Assembly (NCBI GenBank): GCA_002319915.1
Contig: DCFQ01000102.1
Coordinates: forward strand, 33,370 to 87,415
DNA length: 54,046 nucleotides
Source of the DNA: Bacteroidales bacterium UBA1800
GTDB taxonomy: Bacteria; Bacteroidota; Bacteroidia; Bacteroidales; VadinHA17
Reading direction: 5' to 3'
Both the position numbers and the translations under genes were made by a program. How positions within the stretch are numbered: the stretch's first letter is position 1; every line of letters begins with the position of its first letter. Under the pieces are notes generated by a model. The model was not told the DNA's origin. It made no database searches and worked only from the letters and a program-made list of their open reading frames with translations. Shown here one piece after another: positions 1-7,595 of this stretch.

Positions 1-20
1 GGGGATCATTCCCCCGTCTC
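1..20 (+). ncRNA. possible 3' end of a structural RNA gene cut by the window edge
   Basis: The window opens with GGGG-ATCATT-CCCC, followed at once by bases that could be a 3' acceptor strand, and 20 bases later by a good terminator. This is the arrangement expected at the 3' end of a tRNA or tmRNA gene. The loop is not a canonical T-loop (no TTCRANY), and the 5' part lies outside the window, so the RNA type cannot be decided. Confidence 0.25.
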
Positions 21-36
21 GCTACGCTTGAGAATC

Positions 37-77
37 AACCACTTACATAGTCATACTTGTAGGTGGTTTTTATTTTT
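37..77 (+). terminator. rho-independent terminator
   Basis: AACCACTTACA (37-47) pairs with TGTAGGTGGTT (58-68), eleven base pairs with one G-T wobble and a ten-base loop. It is followed directly by a T-rich tract up to position 77. It would end a transcript that enters from the left edge of the window. Confidence 0.75.
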
Positions 78-223
78 TGCCAGGTTTGCGCCGGGTTTTA
101 AAGTCCACATCATATGAAAGCCGACAGCCTTATTCTTATTTCCGTGGATTGCGGTAGCGGTAAAATATGTTTGGAAAGTCTATTTTTTTATAATATATTG
201 TATATCAGTTTATTGTTAATGAT

Positions 224-249
224 TTAATTGTTAATTTATTAACAATTAA
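224..249. repeat. perfect 12-bp AT-rich palindrome
   Basis: TTAATTGTTAAT (224-235) and its exact reverse complement (238-249) are separated by two bases. The palindrome sits immediately upstream of a -7 promoter motif (257-264), so an operator for a dimeric regulator is possible. AT-rich DNA makes chance palindromes more likely, so this is only a candidate. Confidence 0.4.
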
Positions 250-256
250 TATGTTA

Positions 257-264
257 TAACTTTG
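257..264 (+). promoter_or_regulatory. Bacteroidota -7 element (TAACTTTG) upstream of the methyltransferase-like gene
   Basis: TAACTTTG matches the Bacteroidota -7 consensus TAnnTTTG exactly. No TTG lies at the usual 17-23 base spacing; the nearest is 26 bases upstream, inside the palindrome. Transcription would start near 271 and leave a leader of about 120 bases before the gene at 394. Confidence 0.5.
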
Positions 265-393
265 AATATCAGCATTTAACCGGAATCATCCGGATAACTT
301 CAAATCAATCGACCGGACTGGACCATAGCAGGCGCCAGCAATTCAATTGATGGTTCCTTTTATCACCGGTTCGGGTCGCTAAAACAGGAAATC

Positions 394-1428
394 TTGAAAA
401 AGCTGAGAACCGAAAAGAATAAAATCCCGGGTGTCTGCTATGCATTCACATGGGATGGAATTGAATTACCGGTACTGGATATAACCCATCCTCTTTTTAT
501 TTCCAGCATCGATGAGGGGAAGCTTGAAGGAATGATCACCAGGATCGCCCCGGAAGCCAGAAAGAGGGCCGAAAGCTTTAACAGGATGCCTCTTCTGATA
601 AAAAGGTTCCTTTCAAAGAATTCATTTATCATGGCCGGAATGCTTGGTACCAAAACAGATAATGAATATGTTTCAGGATTAAGCACCATGATGATGAAAC
701 TCGGTCCCGGACTAATCGGTAAGGGAAAAGTGCTTGACAGGCTCGGGGCAAAGACATCAGGGGCAATAATGGTCAGAATGAGAGCGAGAGACACGGCATC
801 ATTCCTGGCCGATTCAATAAGGACCGCATTGAAAAACTCCGGCAGAAAGGAGCTATGCCTGGTCAATATCGGCGGCGGCACCGCAACCGACTCGCTGAAT
901 GCCTTGATTCTCCTCGCAAAATCGGATCCTGGCCTGATCCCAGGTATAAAGATCGAGCTGAACATACTGGATGTGGATGATTACGGTCCGTTGTTCGCAA
1001 TCCGTTCCGTGGAAGCGCTAATGTCCGGAGGTCCCCTGAAAGGAATGGATATTACCTGCAGGCATATCCTGTTCGACTGGAGAGAGACTTCCGTGCTTAG
1101 CGCGCTGTTGACAAAAAGAGCTGACTGGCTGACACTTTTTTCTTCAGAAGGAGGATTGTTCGAATATGCTGAAGAAGATGACATAATCAACGTTCTGAGA
1201 ACAATAGCCGAAAATGTCAACAGCCCGGCATATATTTCCGGCTCTCTCATTAAAGATCCGGTAAACGTTGATCCTGTTTATTCAGAGACTGTTGAAATAA
1301 TGCCTTTTAAGCCAAAGCAATATGGGATTGACGGTTTGAAGAGAATTGCTGAAATATCCGGATGGAAGATCAATGCGACTTCAGATAAGAATCCGAGATA
1401 TCTCATTTTCTCCCTTGTACATGGGTGA
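394..1428 (+). CDS. uncharacterised protein with a class I SAM-methyltransferase-like core
   Basis: I do not recognise a named family. The protein has 344 residues and no signal peptide. Residues about 150-200 read as a beta strand, a glycine-rich turn (VNIGGGTATDSLNALILLAK) and a helix. An acidic ILDVDDYG follows at the end of the next strand. This matches motifs I and II of Rossmann-like SAM-dependent methyltransferases, and an aspartate-rich strand end usually binds the ribose. No catalytic motif or substrate clue is visible. The TTG start at 394 follows a purine-rich AACAGGAAAT and is plausible; no better ATG lies nearby. It stands alone, with a promoter motif at 257-264 and unrelated genes downstream. 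The fold assignment is inference and the substrate unknown. Confidence 0.6.
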   Translation: MKKLRTEKNKIPGVCYAFTWDGIELPVLDITHPLFISSIDEGKLEGMITRIAPEARKRAESFNRMPLLIKRFLSKNSFIMAGMLGTKTDNEYVSGLSTMMMKLGPGLIGKGKVLDRLGAKTSGAIMVRMRARDTASFLADSIRTALKNSGRKELCLVNIGGGTATDSLNALILLAKSDPGLIPGIKIELNILDVDDYGPLFAIRSVEALMSGGPLKGMDITCRHILFDWRETSVLSALLTKRADWLTLFSSEGGLFEYAEEDDIINVLRTIAENVNSPAYISGSLIKDPVNVDPVYSETVEIMPFKPKQYGIDGLKRIAEISGWKINATSDKNPRYLIFSLVHG

Positions 1429-1481
1429 TCACAATAAGGTAAGGATTAAGCGCAAATACATATGACATTCTGTGGCGGTGC

Positions 1482-1518
1482 CTCTGCGTTACTCTGTGCC
1501 TGCTCCGTGATCTCCGTG
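1482..1518. repeat. four short CTCYGYG direct repeats in an intergenic spacer
   Basis: Four copies of CTC(T/C)G(C/T)G begin at 1482, 1492, 1503 and 1512, a spacing of about one helical turn. They lie in the spacer between the methyltransferase-like gene and the small lipoprotein. The stretch does not look coding on either strand and resembles an intergenic repetitive element. Confidence 0.5.
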
Positions 1519-1596
1519 TAACCTTTCCTTCTCCTTGCCGTATCCCGGCCCGCAATAATGCCTTCCGTTCAGCGTTTTTAAAGTATCCCGGCAATC

Positions 1597-1749
1597 ATGA
1601 ATATCACAAGGCAACGGAAATTACACGTATTGAGCATTGTAATAGTGCTGACCGCCCTGGTAGCGAATGCCTTTTTCTCAGGCTGCAACCGGTACATCCA
1701 GCGTGGCTACAGCAACAAGATAATCTATCATAAGGGTTACAGACGATAG
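1597..1749 (+). CDS. 50-residue predicted lipoprotein
   Basis: This short gene starts with ATG at 1597 and ends with TAG at 1747-1749. The product begins with a basic stretch (MNITRQRK), then a hydrophobic segment (VLSIVIVLTALVANAFF), then the lipobox FSGC with Cys at residue 30. The mature part has only about 20 residues, is very basic and tyrosine-rich, and ends HKGYRR. A complete lipoprotein signal in so short a frame argues that it is a real gene. It would be lipidated and held in the envelope. No function is known to me. No clear ribosome binding site or promoter motif is visible in front of it, and the next gene is convergent. Confidence 0.6.
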   Translation: MNITRQRKLHVLSIVIVLTALVANAFFSGCNRYIQRGYSNKIIYHKGYRR

Positions 1750-1774
1750 CCCGGGATTCAGCCCTCCGGATGAC

Positions 1775-3556
1775 TTATTCTTCCTTGTTGGCCCTTTCGA
1801 TATTCCTGTATCCCATCTTGTCGACCTTCCTGTCGTAGGTCATCAGCCCGTTGGTCTCTGTTTCGCAATCGGTGGTCTGCGTGTAAACGACAGCACTGAG
1901 ACCCTTATCCCTGACGTACTTGTGGATCAGTCCGAGGTAGCTTTCATAGGTTTCCCGAAGCTTAAGTGTGTCACTGAATGTTTTATAGCCCCAGTTTCTG
2001 GATTCCCAGGTATGGCCTTCAACAGGGAACCCTAGGCCTCCGTACTCACCGATGACGATGGCCCTCCGTTCCTCAGGATCAGGGCACTTCGGATCCGGAT
2101 ACGTATGAACATCCCTGATGTCGCCTGTTCCCCGGTCGGTCCAGCCTGATGCGCTGTTCACAAGCCTAGTTGGATCAAATCCCTTGATAAGGTCTGTGAT
2201 TCTTTGGGTATCCCATTGACCCCAGCCTTCATTGAACGGGACCCAAATGACTATTGACGGATGGTTGTACTTAGTCTCGATCATCTGCTTCAGCTCGTAT
2301 TCAAACTGGTTGCCGGATTCGGGTGTCTTCCTGATGTCCGGCATATTCCCGTCGATATAGCTGTCGCCGCTGGGCATATCCTGCCAGACCAGGAGCCCAA
2401 GCCTGTCGCACCAGTTATAATACCGTCTATTCTCGACCTTTACATGCTTCCTTAACATATTGAATCCCATCTTTTTTAGCATCACAAGATCATGGGACAT
2501 CGCCTCATCGGTGGGTGGCGTGTAGATGCCGTCAGGCCAGAATCCCTGGTCGAGCGGTCCGTTCTGGAACAGGAACACATTGTTGAGCAAAATCCTGGTA
2601 AAGCCGCCGGCCGCCTTGCCCAGTGAGATCTTCCTCATCCCTGCAACCGAAGCTATCTTGTCAACAGGTTTATCTCCCTTCCTTAGTTCGATCGTAATAT
2701 CATACAGGAAAGGATTGTCAGGTGTCCATAGAACCGGATCTTCAATCCCGACTGATATAGTCTGGCTGCAATCACCGGCTGCTTTTGCAACCCGCTTCCC
2801 GTGATCCGACATCGTTACTTCAGCCGACAGGCCTTCCTCGGACGGGCTTACACTGAACGAAAAGGTCTTTGTATCCACATCAGGCACTACCCTGAACGAC
2901 CGGATATATGCTTTGCTTACAGGCTCGATCCAGACTGTCTGCCAGATCCCCGTTGTGGGAGTATACCAGATGCCGCCCGGTTCATTGACCTGCTTGCCTC
3001 TCGGCTGGGGCCCCGAGCTGGTAGGATCCCAGACGCAAACCAGGAGATCGTGATCGGCTTTTAACCTGAGCAACCCCGAGATCTCGAACGAAAAGGGATC
3101 ATAGCCGCCCCTGTGCGTGCCTGCCTCCTTCCCGTCGACCCAGACGGTCGTTTCCCAGTCGGACGCCTCAAAATTGAGCAAGAGTTTACCTTTTTTCCAG
3201 CCTGACGGGATCCTGAATGTAGTTTTATACCATAGGTTCATGGAGTCAGACACCCTTTTCCTTACACCCGACAGCGCCGATTCAACCGGGAACGGCACCA
3301 GGATCTTTCCGTCCCACTTCTCCGGCCTTGTGCCTTTTGGAGTAATGGCATAGTCCCAGAGCCCATTCAGGTTCAACCAGTTATCCCTGACCATATCAGG
3401 CCTCGGGTATTCAGGCCATGGAACGTCAGGATCGACTTTCGCAGCCCATTCCGTCAGCAATGGATTATCAGCGATTTTCCAGGAAGCTTCATTCCTGGTT
3501 GGTGGTGTGCAGGCAGCCAGCGTACCGGCCAGAAGCAAAAACGAGATCTTCTTCAT
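1775..3556 (-). CDS. glycoside hydrolase family 2 lipoprotein (beta-galactosidase/glucuronidase type)
   Basis: This is a 593-residue enzyme of glycoside hydrolase family 2, retaining exo-glycosidases that remove beta-linked terminal sugars. A lipoprotein signal ends in LAAC (Cys16), so it is probably anchored in the envelope. The N-terminal sugar-binding jelly roll (about 50-215) is followed by an immunoglobulin-like domain (about 216-310) and a TIM barrel (about 320-590). The acid/base is Glu443 in WVPFNEGWG and the nucleophile is Glu504 in VIGEYGGLG, so the enzyme looks active. It belongs to the short GH2 subgroup without the extra C-terminal domains of LacZ. The sugar specificity cannot be read from sequence. 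It is monocistronic and divergent from the LptF/G operon. No SusC/D partner is present, so this is not a full polysaccharide utilisation locus. Confidence 0.9.
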   Translation of the reverse strand: MKKISFLLLAGTLAACTPPTRNEASWKIADNPLLTEWAAKVDPDVPWPEYPRPDMVRDNWLNLNGLWDYAITPKGTRPEKWDGKILVPFPVESALSGVRKRVSDSMNLWYKTTFRIPSGWKKGKLLLNFEASDWETTVWVDGKEAGTHRGGYDPFSFEISGLLRLKADHDLLVCVWDPTSSGPQPRGKQVNEPGGIWYTPTTGIWQTVWIEPVSKAYIRSFRVVPDVDTKTFSFSVSPSEEGLSAEVTMSDHGKRVAKAAGDCSQTISVGIEDPVLWTPDNPFLYDITIELRKGDKPVDKIASVAGMRKISLGKAAGGFTRILLNNVFLFQNGPLDQGFWPDGIYTPPTDEAMSHDLVMLKKMGFNMLRKHVKVENRRYYNWCDRLGLLVWQDMPSGDSYIDGNMPDIRKTPESGNQFEYELKQMIETKYNHPSIVIWVPFNEGWGQWDTQRITDLIKGFDPTRLVNSASGWTDRGTGDIRDVHTYPDPKCPDPEERRAIVIGEYGGLGFPVEGHTWESRNWGYKTFSDTLKLRETYESYLGLIHKYVRDKGLSAVVYTQTTDCETETNGLMTYDRKVDKMGYRNIERANKEE

Positions 3557-3803
3557 TTCAGATTAGTCAGTGTTTTTTAAAGTCCATCCTAATAGCTGGA
3601 TGTAAAATACTGATAAATATATCAATATGTTTTTGCAAAATCATGATCGGCGGGGCGTTTTTTCAGGGAGGAAAATACATATGGTCAGATCCCATTCCCG
3701 TACGGAAGAAAGTTTCACCTGGAAGGACCGGCCGCGTAGAGGTCAAATCGGGGGCTTTATTCAACCCGTCGATTCAGGCATATGAAAATTTGTAAAAATG
3801 AAG

Positions 3804-3811
3804 TACTTTTG
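3804..3811 (+). promoter_or_regulatory. -7 element (TACTTTTG) that decides the LptF/G start
   Basis: TACTTTTG matches TAnnTTTG exactly. It lies 3' of the in-frame ATG at 3798, so transcription would begin near 3818 and that ATG would not be in the message. This favours the GTG at 3837, which has a good AGAAGGAAGG ribosome binding site. No TTG is visible at the usual -33 distance. Confidence 0.55.
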
Positions 3812-3836
3812 CACTTCAAAAGAAGGAAGGCTAAAA

Positions 3837-5342
3837 GTGAAAAAGCTCGATAAATTTGTTCTGAAATCATTCACAGGGCCGCTGATACTCACATTCTTCA
3901 TCGTGCTCATTATCCTGATCCTTCAGTTCCTGTGGATGTACGTCGACGACCTTGCCGGCAAGGGGCTTGAATTCAAGGTACTCGCTGAACTTCTCTTCAA
4001 CTTTTCCCTGTCGTTTGTCCCGATGGCCCTTCCCCTGGCGATCCTGCTTGCTTCCCTCATGACTTTTGGCAACATGGGTGAGTACACCGAGCTGACTGCC
4101 CTAAAATCTTCAGGCATCCCGCTGAAAAGGATAATAAGGCCCCTGATTTTCATGGTTGCAGCCATTGCCATGATTTCGTTCTTCTTTTCGAACAATGTTC
4201 TGCCTTACGCCAACAGGCGTGCCAGGACACTGTTGTACGACATAAGGCAAAAGAGGCCTGATATCAATCTCCAGGCCGGGACCTTCAATAACGATATCGA
4301 CGGATTCAGCATCAAGGTTACTTCCAAGGACCCTTTAACCAACCGGCTCGACAAGATCTTCATCTACGATCACCGCGACAACCAGGGCAATACCTTCGTA
4401 ACATATGCCGATTCGGGCTACATGAGGGTGACGCCTGATGAAACGGCGATGCAGATGGTCCTGTACAACGGCTATTCATACAGGGAGATGACTGAAAAGA
4501 ATGAAGGTCCGGCAACGAAACACTATCCTTTCCGGAAAGACACATTCAAAGAGCAGACCCTTGTGGTATCATTGTCGGGATTTGACCTGGAACGCACTGA
4601 GATTGACCTTTTCAAGTCAAATTCATCAATGAAGAACATAAGCCAGCTTACCCACGATATCGACTCCCTTAACAGAAGGTATACCACCCGGGTCAATGAC
4701 CACCTGAGGGAATTCAAAGAGACATTCCTTTACACGGTCAGAACACCGATGGTCAAGAGCAGGGATATCAAGACTGACAGTTCCGCCAGGGTTGGAACCA
4801 TGGCAAAGCTCGATCTGAAAGCGGTCTATGATTCGCTTACCGTGCAGGAAAAGAGGATGGTGCTGAACAAGGCGCTGACCCAGGTAAGGCAGGGCAACAA
4901 TTACGTTACCACACAGAACAAGGCCCTTCATAATGACATCAAGTTCATAAAGGGTTTTGAAATAAGCTGGAATGAGAAGTTCACTATGTCCTTTGCATGC
5001 ATTGTGTTCTTCCTCATCGGGGCCCCGCTCGGTGCAATAATAAGGAAGGGCGGACTCGGGACCCCGGCGGTTATTTCCGTGCTTTTCTTTGTGATCTGGT
5101 ATGTTGTCTCCATAACCGGGAAAAAACTCGTCGAAGAGGACCTGGTCGGAACGATAGCCGGAATGTGGGCTTCGTCATATATCCTTCTGCCGATAGGTGT
5201 CTTTCTCACATATAAGGCATCCACCGATTCGGCAATAATGAACATCGATACTTACCTGATGTTCTTCAAAAGGATCAAGGACAGGCTTTATCGAATAATA
5301 ATACTCGGAAACCGCAGCACACCTGAATTTGAAGACCAATAA
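3837..5342 (+). CDS. LptF/LptG family (YjgP/YjgQ) LPS-export permease
   Basis: The product is an inner-membrane permease subunit of the Lpt ABC transporter, which extracts LPS and passes it to the periplasmic bridge. Three transmembrane segments lie near the N-terminus (around FTGPLILTFFIVLIILILQF, FSLSFVPMALPLAILLASLM and IFMVAAIAMISFFF). A long periplasmic beta-jellyroll of about 250 residues follows, then three C-terminal segments. This is the family topology. I place the start at GTG 3837 rather than ATG 3798. The first 13 residues of the longer frame look non-native, a -7 element lies inside them, and AGAAGGAAGG sits just upstream of the GTG. The next gene, ribBA, begins 11 bases downstream. 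The protein cannot be assigned to LptF or LptG with confidence. Confidence 0.88.
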   Translation: MKKLDKFVLKSFTGPLILTFFIVLIILILQFLWMYVDDLAGKGLEFKVLAELLFNFSLSFVPMALPLAILLASLMTFGNMGEYTELTALKSSGIPLKRIIRPLIFMVAAIAMISFFFSNNVLPYANRRARTLLYDIRQKRPDINLQAGTFNNDIDGFSIKVTSKDPLTNRLDKIFIYDHRDNQGNTFVTYADSGYMRVTPDETAMQMVLYNGYSYREMTEKNEGPATKHYPFRKDTFKEQTLVVSLSGFDLERTEIDLFKSNSSMKNISQLTHDIDSLNRRYTTRVNDHLREFKETFLYTVRTPMVKSRDIKTDSSARVGTMAKLDLKAVYDSLTVQEKRMVLNKALTQVRQGNNYVTTQNKALHNDIKFIKGFEISWNEKFTMSFACIVFFLIGAPLGAIIRKGGLGTPAVISVLFFVIWYVVSITGKKLVEEDLVGTIAGMWASSYILLPIGVFLTYKASTDSAIMNIDTYLMFFKRIKDRLYRIIILGNRSTPEFEDQ

Positions 5343-5353
5343 ACGAATTTGAA

Positions 5354-6589
5354 ATGAATGATATTATCAAGCTAAACACGATCGAAGAAGCAATTGAAGA
5401 TATAAGGAAAGGAAAGCTCCTGATTGTCGTGGATGATGAAGAGAGGGAGAATGAGGGCGATTTCATCTGTTCAGCTGAACTCATTACACCCGCGACCGTC
5501 AATTTCATGGCCAAGCACGGAAGGGGATTGATATGTGTTGCACTCCCCGAAAAGCGCTGTGAGGAGCTGGAACTCGACCTGATGGTTGGAAGGAACACAT
5601 CGCTGCATGAGACCCAGTTTACAGTCTCGGTCGATCTTCTGAGCCCTGAGTCTTCCACCGGAGTATCAGCGATGGACAGAGCCCTTACAATAAAAGCGCT
5701 GGTTAATCCTGAGACAAAACCCGCGGACCTGGGACGGCCCGGGCACATCTTCCCGCTCAAGGCAAAGACGAAGGGAGTCCTCAGAAGAGCCGGTCATACC
5801 GAGGCGGTCGTTGACCTGACACGCCTTGCCGGGCTTTTTCCCGGGGGTGCGCTCGTCGAGATAATGAACGATGATGGGACCATGGCCCGTCTTCCTGACC
5901 TGCTGAAAATAAGGGAAAAATTCGGCATCAAGATCATTGCCATACGCGACCTGATCACTTACACACTCGACAGGGACTCCATAATCCAGAAAGGCGAAAA
6001 GGTAAGGCTGCCGACCGAGTACGGCAATTTCGAGTTCATCCCGTTCAGGCAGACCAGCAACGGGCTCGAGCATGCTGCCATCATCAAGGGAAGCTGGACA
6101 AAGGATGAGCCTGTCCTGGTGAGGCTGCATTCATCATGCTTCACCGGCGACATTTTCGGCTCCATGAGATGCGACTGCGGCCCACAGCTTCATAAGGCAA
6201 TGCAGATGGTCGAGGCTGAAGGCAAGGGTGTCGTTATTTACCTTAGCCAGGAAGGCCGTGGAATAGGACTGTTCAACAAGATAAAAGCCTATAAGCTCCA
6301 GGATGAAGGAATGGACACCGTCGAGGCAAATCTGTCACTCGGGTTCGGGGAGGACGAACGCGACTACGGTGTGGGTGCAAGCATTATGCGTGAGCTGGGA
6401 CTCGGTAAGGTAAGGCTTGTCTCGAACAACCCCGTAAAACGGGCCGGGCTTGAAGGTTACGGGATAAGTATTGTCGAGGTTATACCCCTTATCATCCCGC
6501 CGAATCCCCACAACCAGTTCTATCTCGAGACCAAGGCAACCAAGATGGGTCATAACATGAAACACACAAAGCATATTTCCAAAGATTAA
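5354..6589 (+). CDS. ribBA: bifunctional DHBP synthase / GTP cyclohydrolase II
   Basis: This fused riboflavin-pathway enzyme has 411 residues. The N-terminal half (about 1-205) makes 3,4-dihydroxy-2-butanone 4-phosphate from ribulose 5-phosphate and shows the acidic signature VDDEERENEGDF at 26-37. The C-terminal half is GTP cyclohydrolase II, which opens GTP to the pyrimidine precursor. Its zinc ligands are Cys262, Cys273 and Cys275 (SCFTGDIFGSMRCDCG), and YLSQEGRGIGL carries the catalytic and substrate-binding residues. Both active sites look intact. It is the second gene of an operon after the LPS permease and 16 bases before fmt. I see no FMN riboswitch upstream of it or of the permease, so control through FMN is not evident here. 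Confidence 0.96.
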   Translation: MNDIIKLNTIEEAIEDIRKGKLLIVVDDEERENEGDFICSAELITPATVNFMAKHGRGLICVALPEKRCEELELDLMVGRNTSLHETQFTVSVDLLSPESSTGVSAMDRALTIKALVNPETKPADLGRPGHIFPLKAKTKGVLRRAGHTEAVVDLTRLAGLFPGGALVEIMNDDGTMARLPDLLKIREKFGIKIIAIRDLITYTLDRDSIIQKGEKVRLPTEYGNFEFIPFRQTSNGLEHAAIIKGSWTKDEPVLVRLHSSCFTGDIFGSMRCDCGPQLHKAMQMVEAEGKGVVIYLSQEGRGIGLFNKIKAYKLQDEGMDTVEANLSLGFGEDERDYGVGASIMRELGLGKVRLVSNNPVKRAGLEGYGISIVEVIPLIIPPNPHNQFYLETKATKMGHNMKHTKHISKD

Positions 6590-6605
6590 CAACTCCTTTA
6601 AAAAG

Positions 6606-7595
6606 GTGACAACAGGCCAGAAACACCCGGACAGAGATCTCAGAGTGGTTTTCATGGGAACCCCGGAATTCGCTGTTGCATCGCTTGAAGCACTGCTTGA
6701 CAGCGGTTTCGAGGTGGCTGCAGTTGTTACATCACCTGATAAACCGGCCGGAAGAGGCAGGCTGGTATCAAAACCGGCCGTGAAGGTATTCTCGGAAAAG
6801 CACGGCCTCAGTGTGCTTCAACCTGAAAACCTTAAGGACCAGTCTTTTATTGAGAGACTCAGGGAGTTGAAGGCAGATGTATTCGTGGTTGTGGCATTCA
6901 GGATGCTTCCCGAAGCCGTCTGGAGGATACCGGCAAAAGGAACCATTAACCTTCATGGGGCGCTGCTTCCACAGTACCGCGGAGCAGCTCCGGTCAATCA
7001 TGCGATCATTAACGGGGAAACCGTAACAGGTGTCACAACATTCCTGATCGATGATAAAATAGATACCGGGAATATTCTCTTAAGGGAAGAAGTCCCGATT
7101 CTTCAGGACGAGAACGCCGGCGATCTCCATGATAAGCTCATGGCCCTGGGCGGGCCGCTGATCATAAGGACCCTGGAAGGTATTGCCTCCGGTACCCTGA
7201 AACCCAGGTCGCAGGACGAGTTCATCAGACCGGGCGAAATTCTAAGGAACGCGCCAAAGATCTTCCCCGAGAACTGCATAATTGACTGGAACAATCCACC
7301 GGCGGTCATCCATAACCTGATCAGGGGCCTGTCGCCCTACCCGTGCGCCCGGTCGGTATTTGACAACAGATCAGTGACGGTTTCATATAAGATCTGCAAA
7401 AGTCAACCTGAAGAGATTGAGCACGCCTTCAAGCCGGGCCAGGTCATTTCAGACGGCAGGGGTTACCTGAAAGTTGCGTGTACAGGAGGTTATATCTCGA
7501 TCCTGGAACTCCAGCCCGAGAGCAAAAGAAAGATGGCTGCTGCCGAGTTCCTGAGGGGATTCAGGATCTCCGGTTTTACAGCGGGGATCAGTTGA
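6606..7595 (+). CDS. fmt: methionyl-tRNA formyltransferase
   Basis: Fmt formylates the initiator Met-tRNA with 10-formyl-tetrahydrofolate. The protein has 329 residues, the usual length. The N-terminal hydrolase domain shows SPDKPAGRGR, the catalytic Asn115-Leu-His117 in NLHGALLPQYRGAAP, and Asp153 in IDTG. These are offset by 7 from the E. coli residues N108, H110 and D146. A C-terminal tRNA-binding barrel follows. The start is GTG 6606. It gives about 11 residues more than most family members, but no better start exists before the first strand (RVVFMGTPEFA). It is the third gene of the permease-ribBA-fmt run. Its last 8 bases overlap the convergent GH73 gene. Confidence 0.95.
   Translation: MTTGQKHPDRDLRVVFMGTPEFAVASLEALLDSGFEVAAVVTSPDKPAGRGRLVSKPAVKVFSEKHGLSVLQPENLKDQSFIERLRELKADVFVVVAFRMLPEAVWRIPAKGTINLHGALLPQYRGAAPVNHAIINGETVTGVTTFLIDDKIDTGNILLREEVPILQDENAGDLHDKLMALGGPLIIRTLEGIASGTLKPRSQDEFIRPGEILRNAPKIFPENCIIDWNNPPAVIHNLIRGLSPYPCARSVFDNRSVTVSYKICKSQPEEIEHAFKPGQVISDGRGYLKVACTGGYISILELQPESKRKMAAAEFLRGFRISGFTAGIS

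Noticed and set aside
1775..3556. A polysaccharide utilisation locus around the GH2 gene
   Set aside because: No SusC/SusD pair, sensor or second glycosidase lies next to it.
3418..3795. An open frame from inside the GH2 gene to the LptF/G promoter region
   Set aside because: Its first part is antisense to the GH2 coding sequence and the rest covers the intergenic promoter region; no domain is seen.
5343..5353. An FMN riboswitch in front of ribBA
   Set aside because: Only 11 bases separate it from the permease gene, and nothing like the conserved RFN element appears upstream of the operon.
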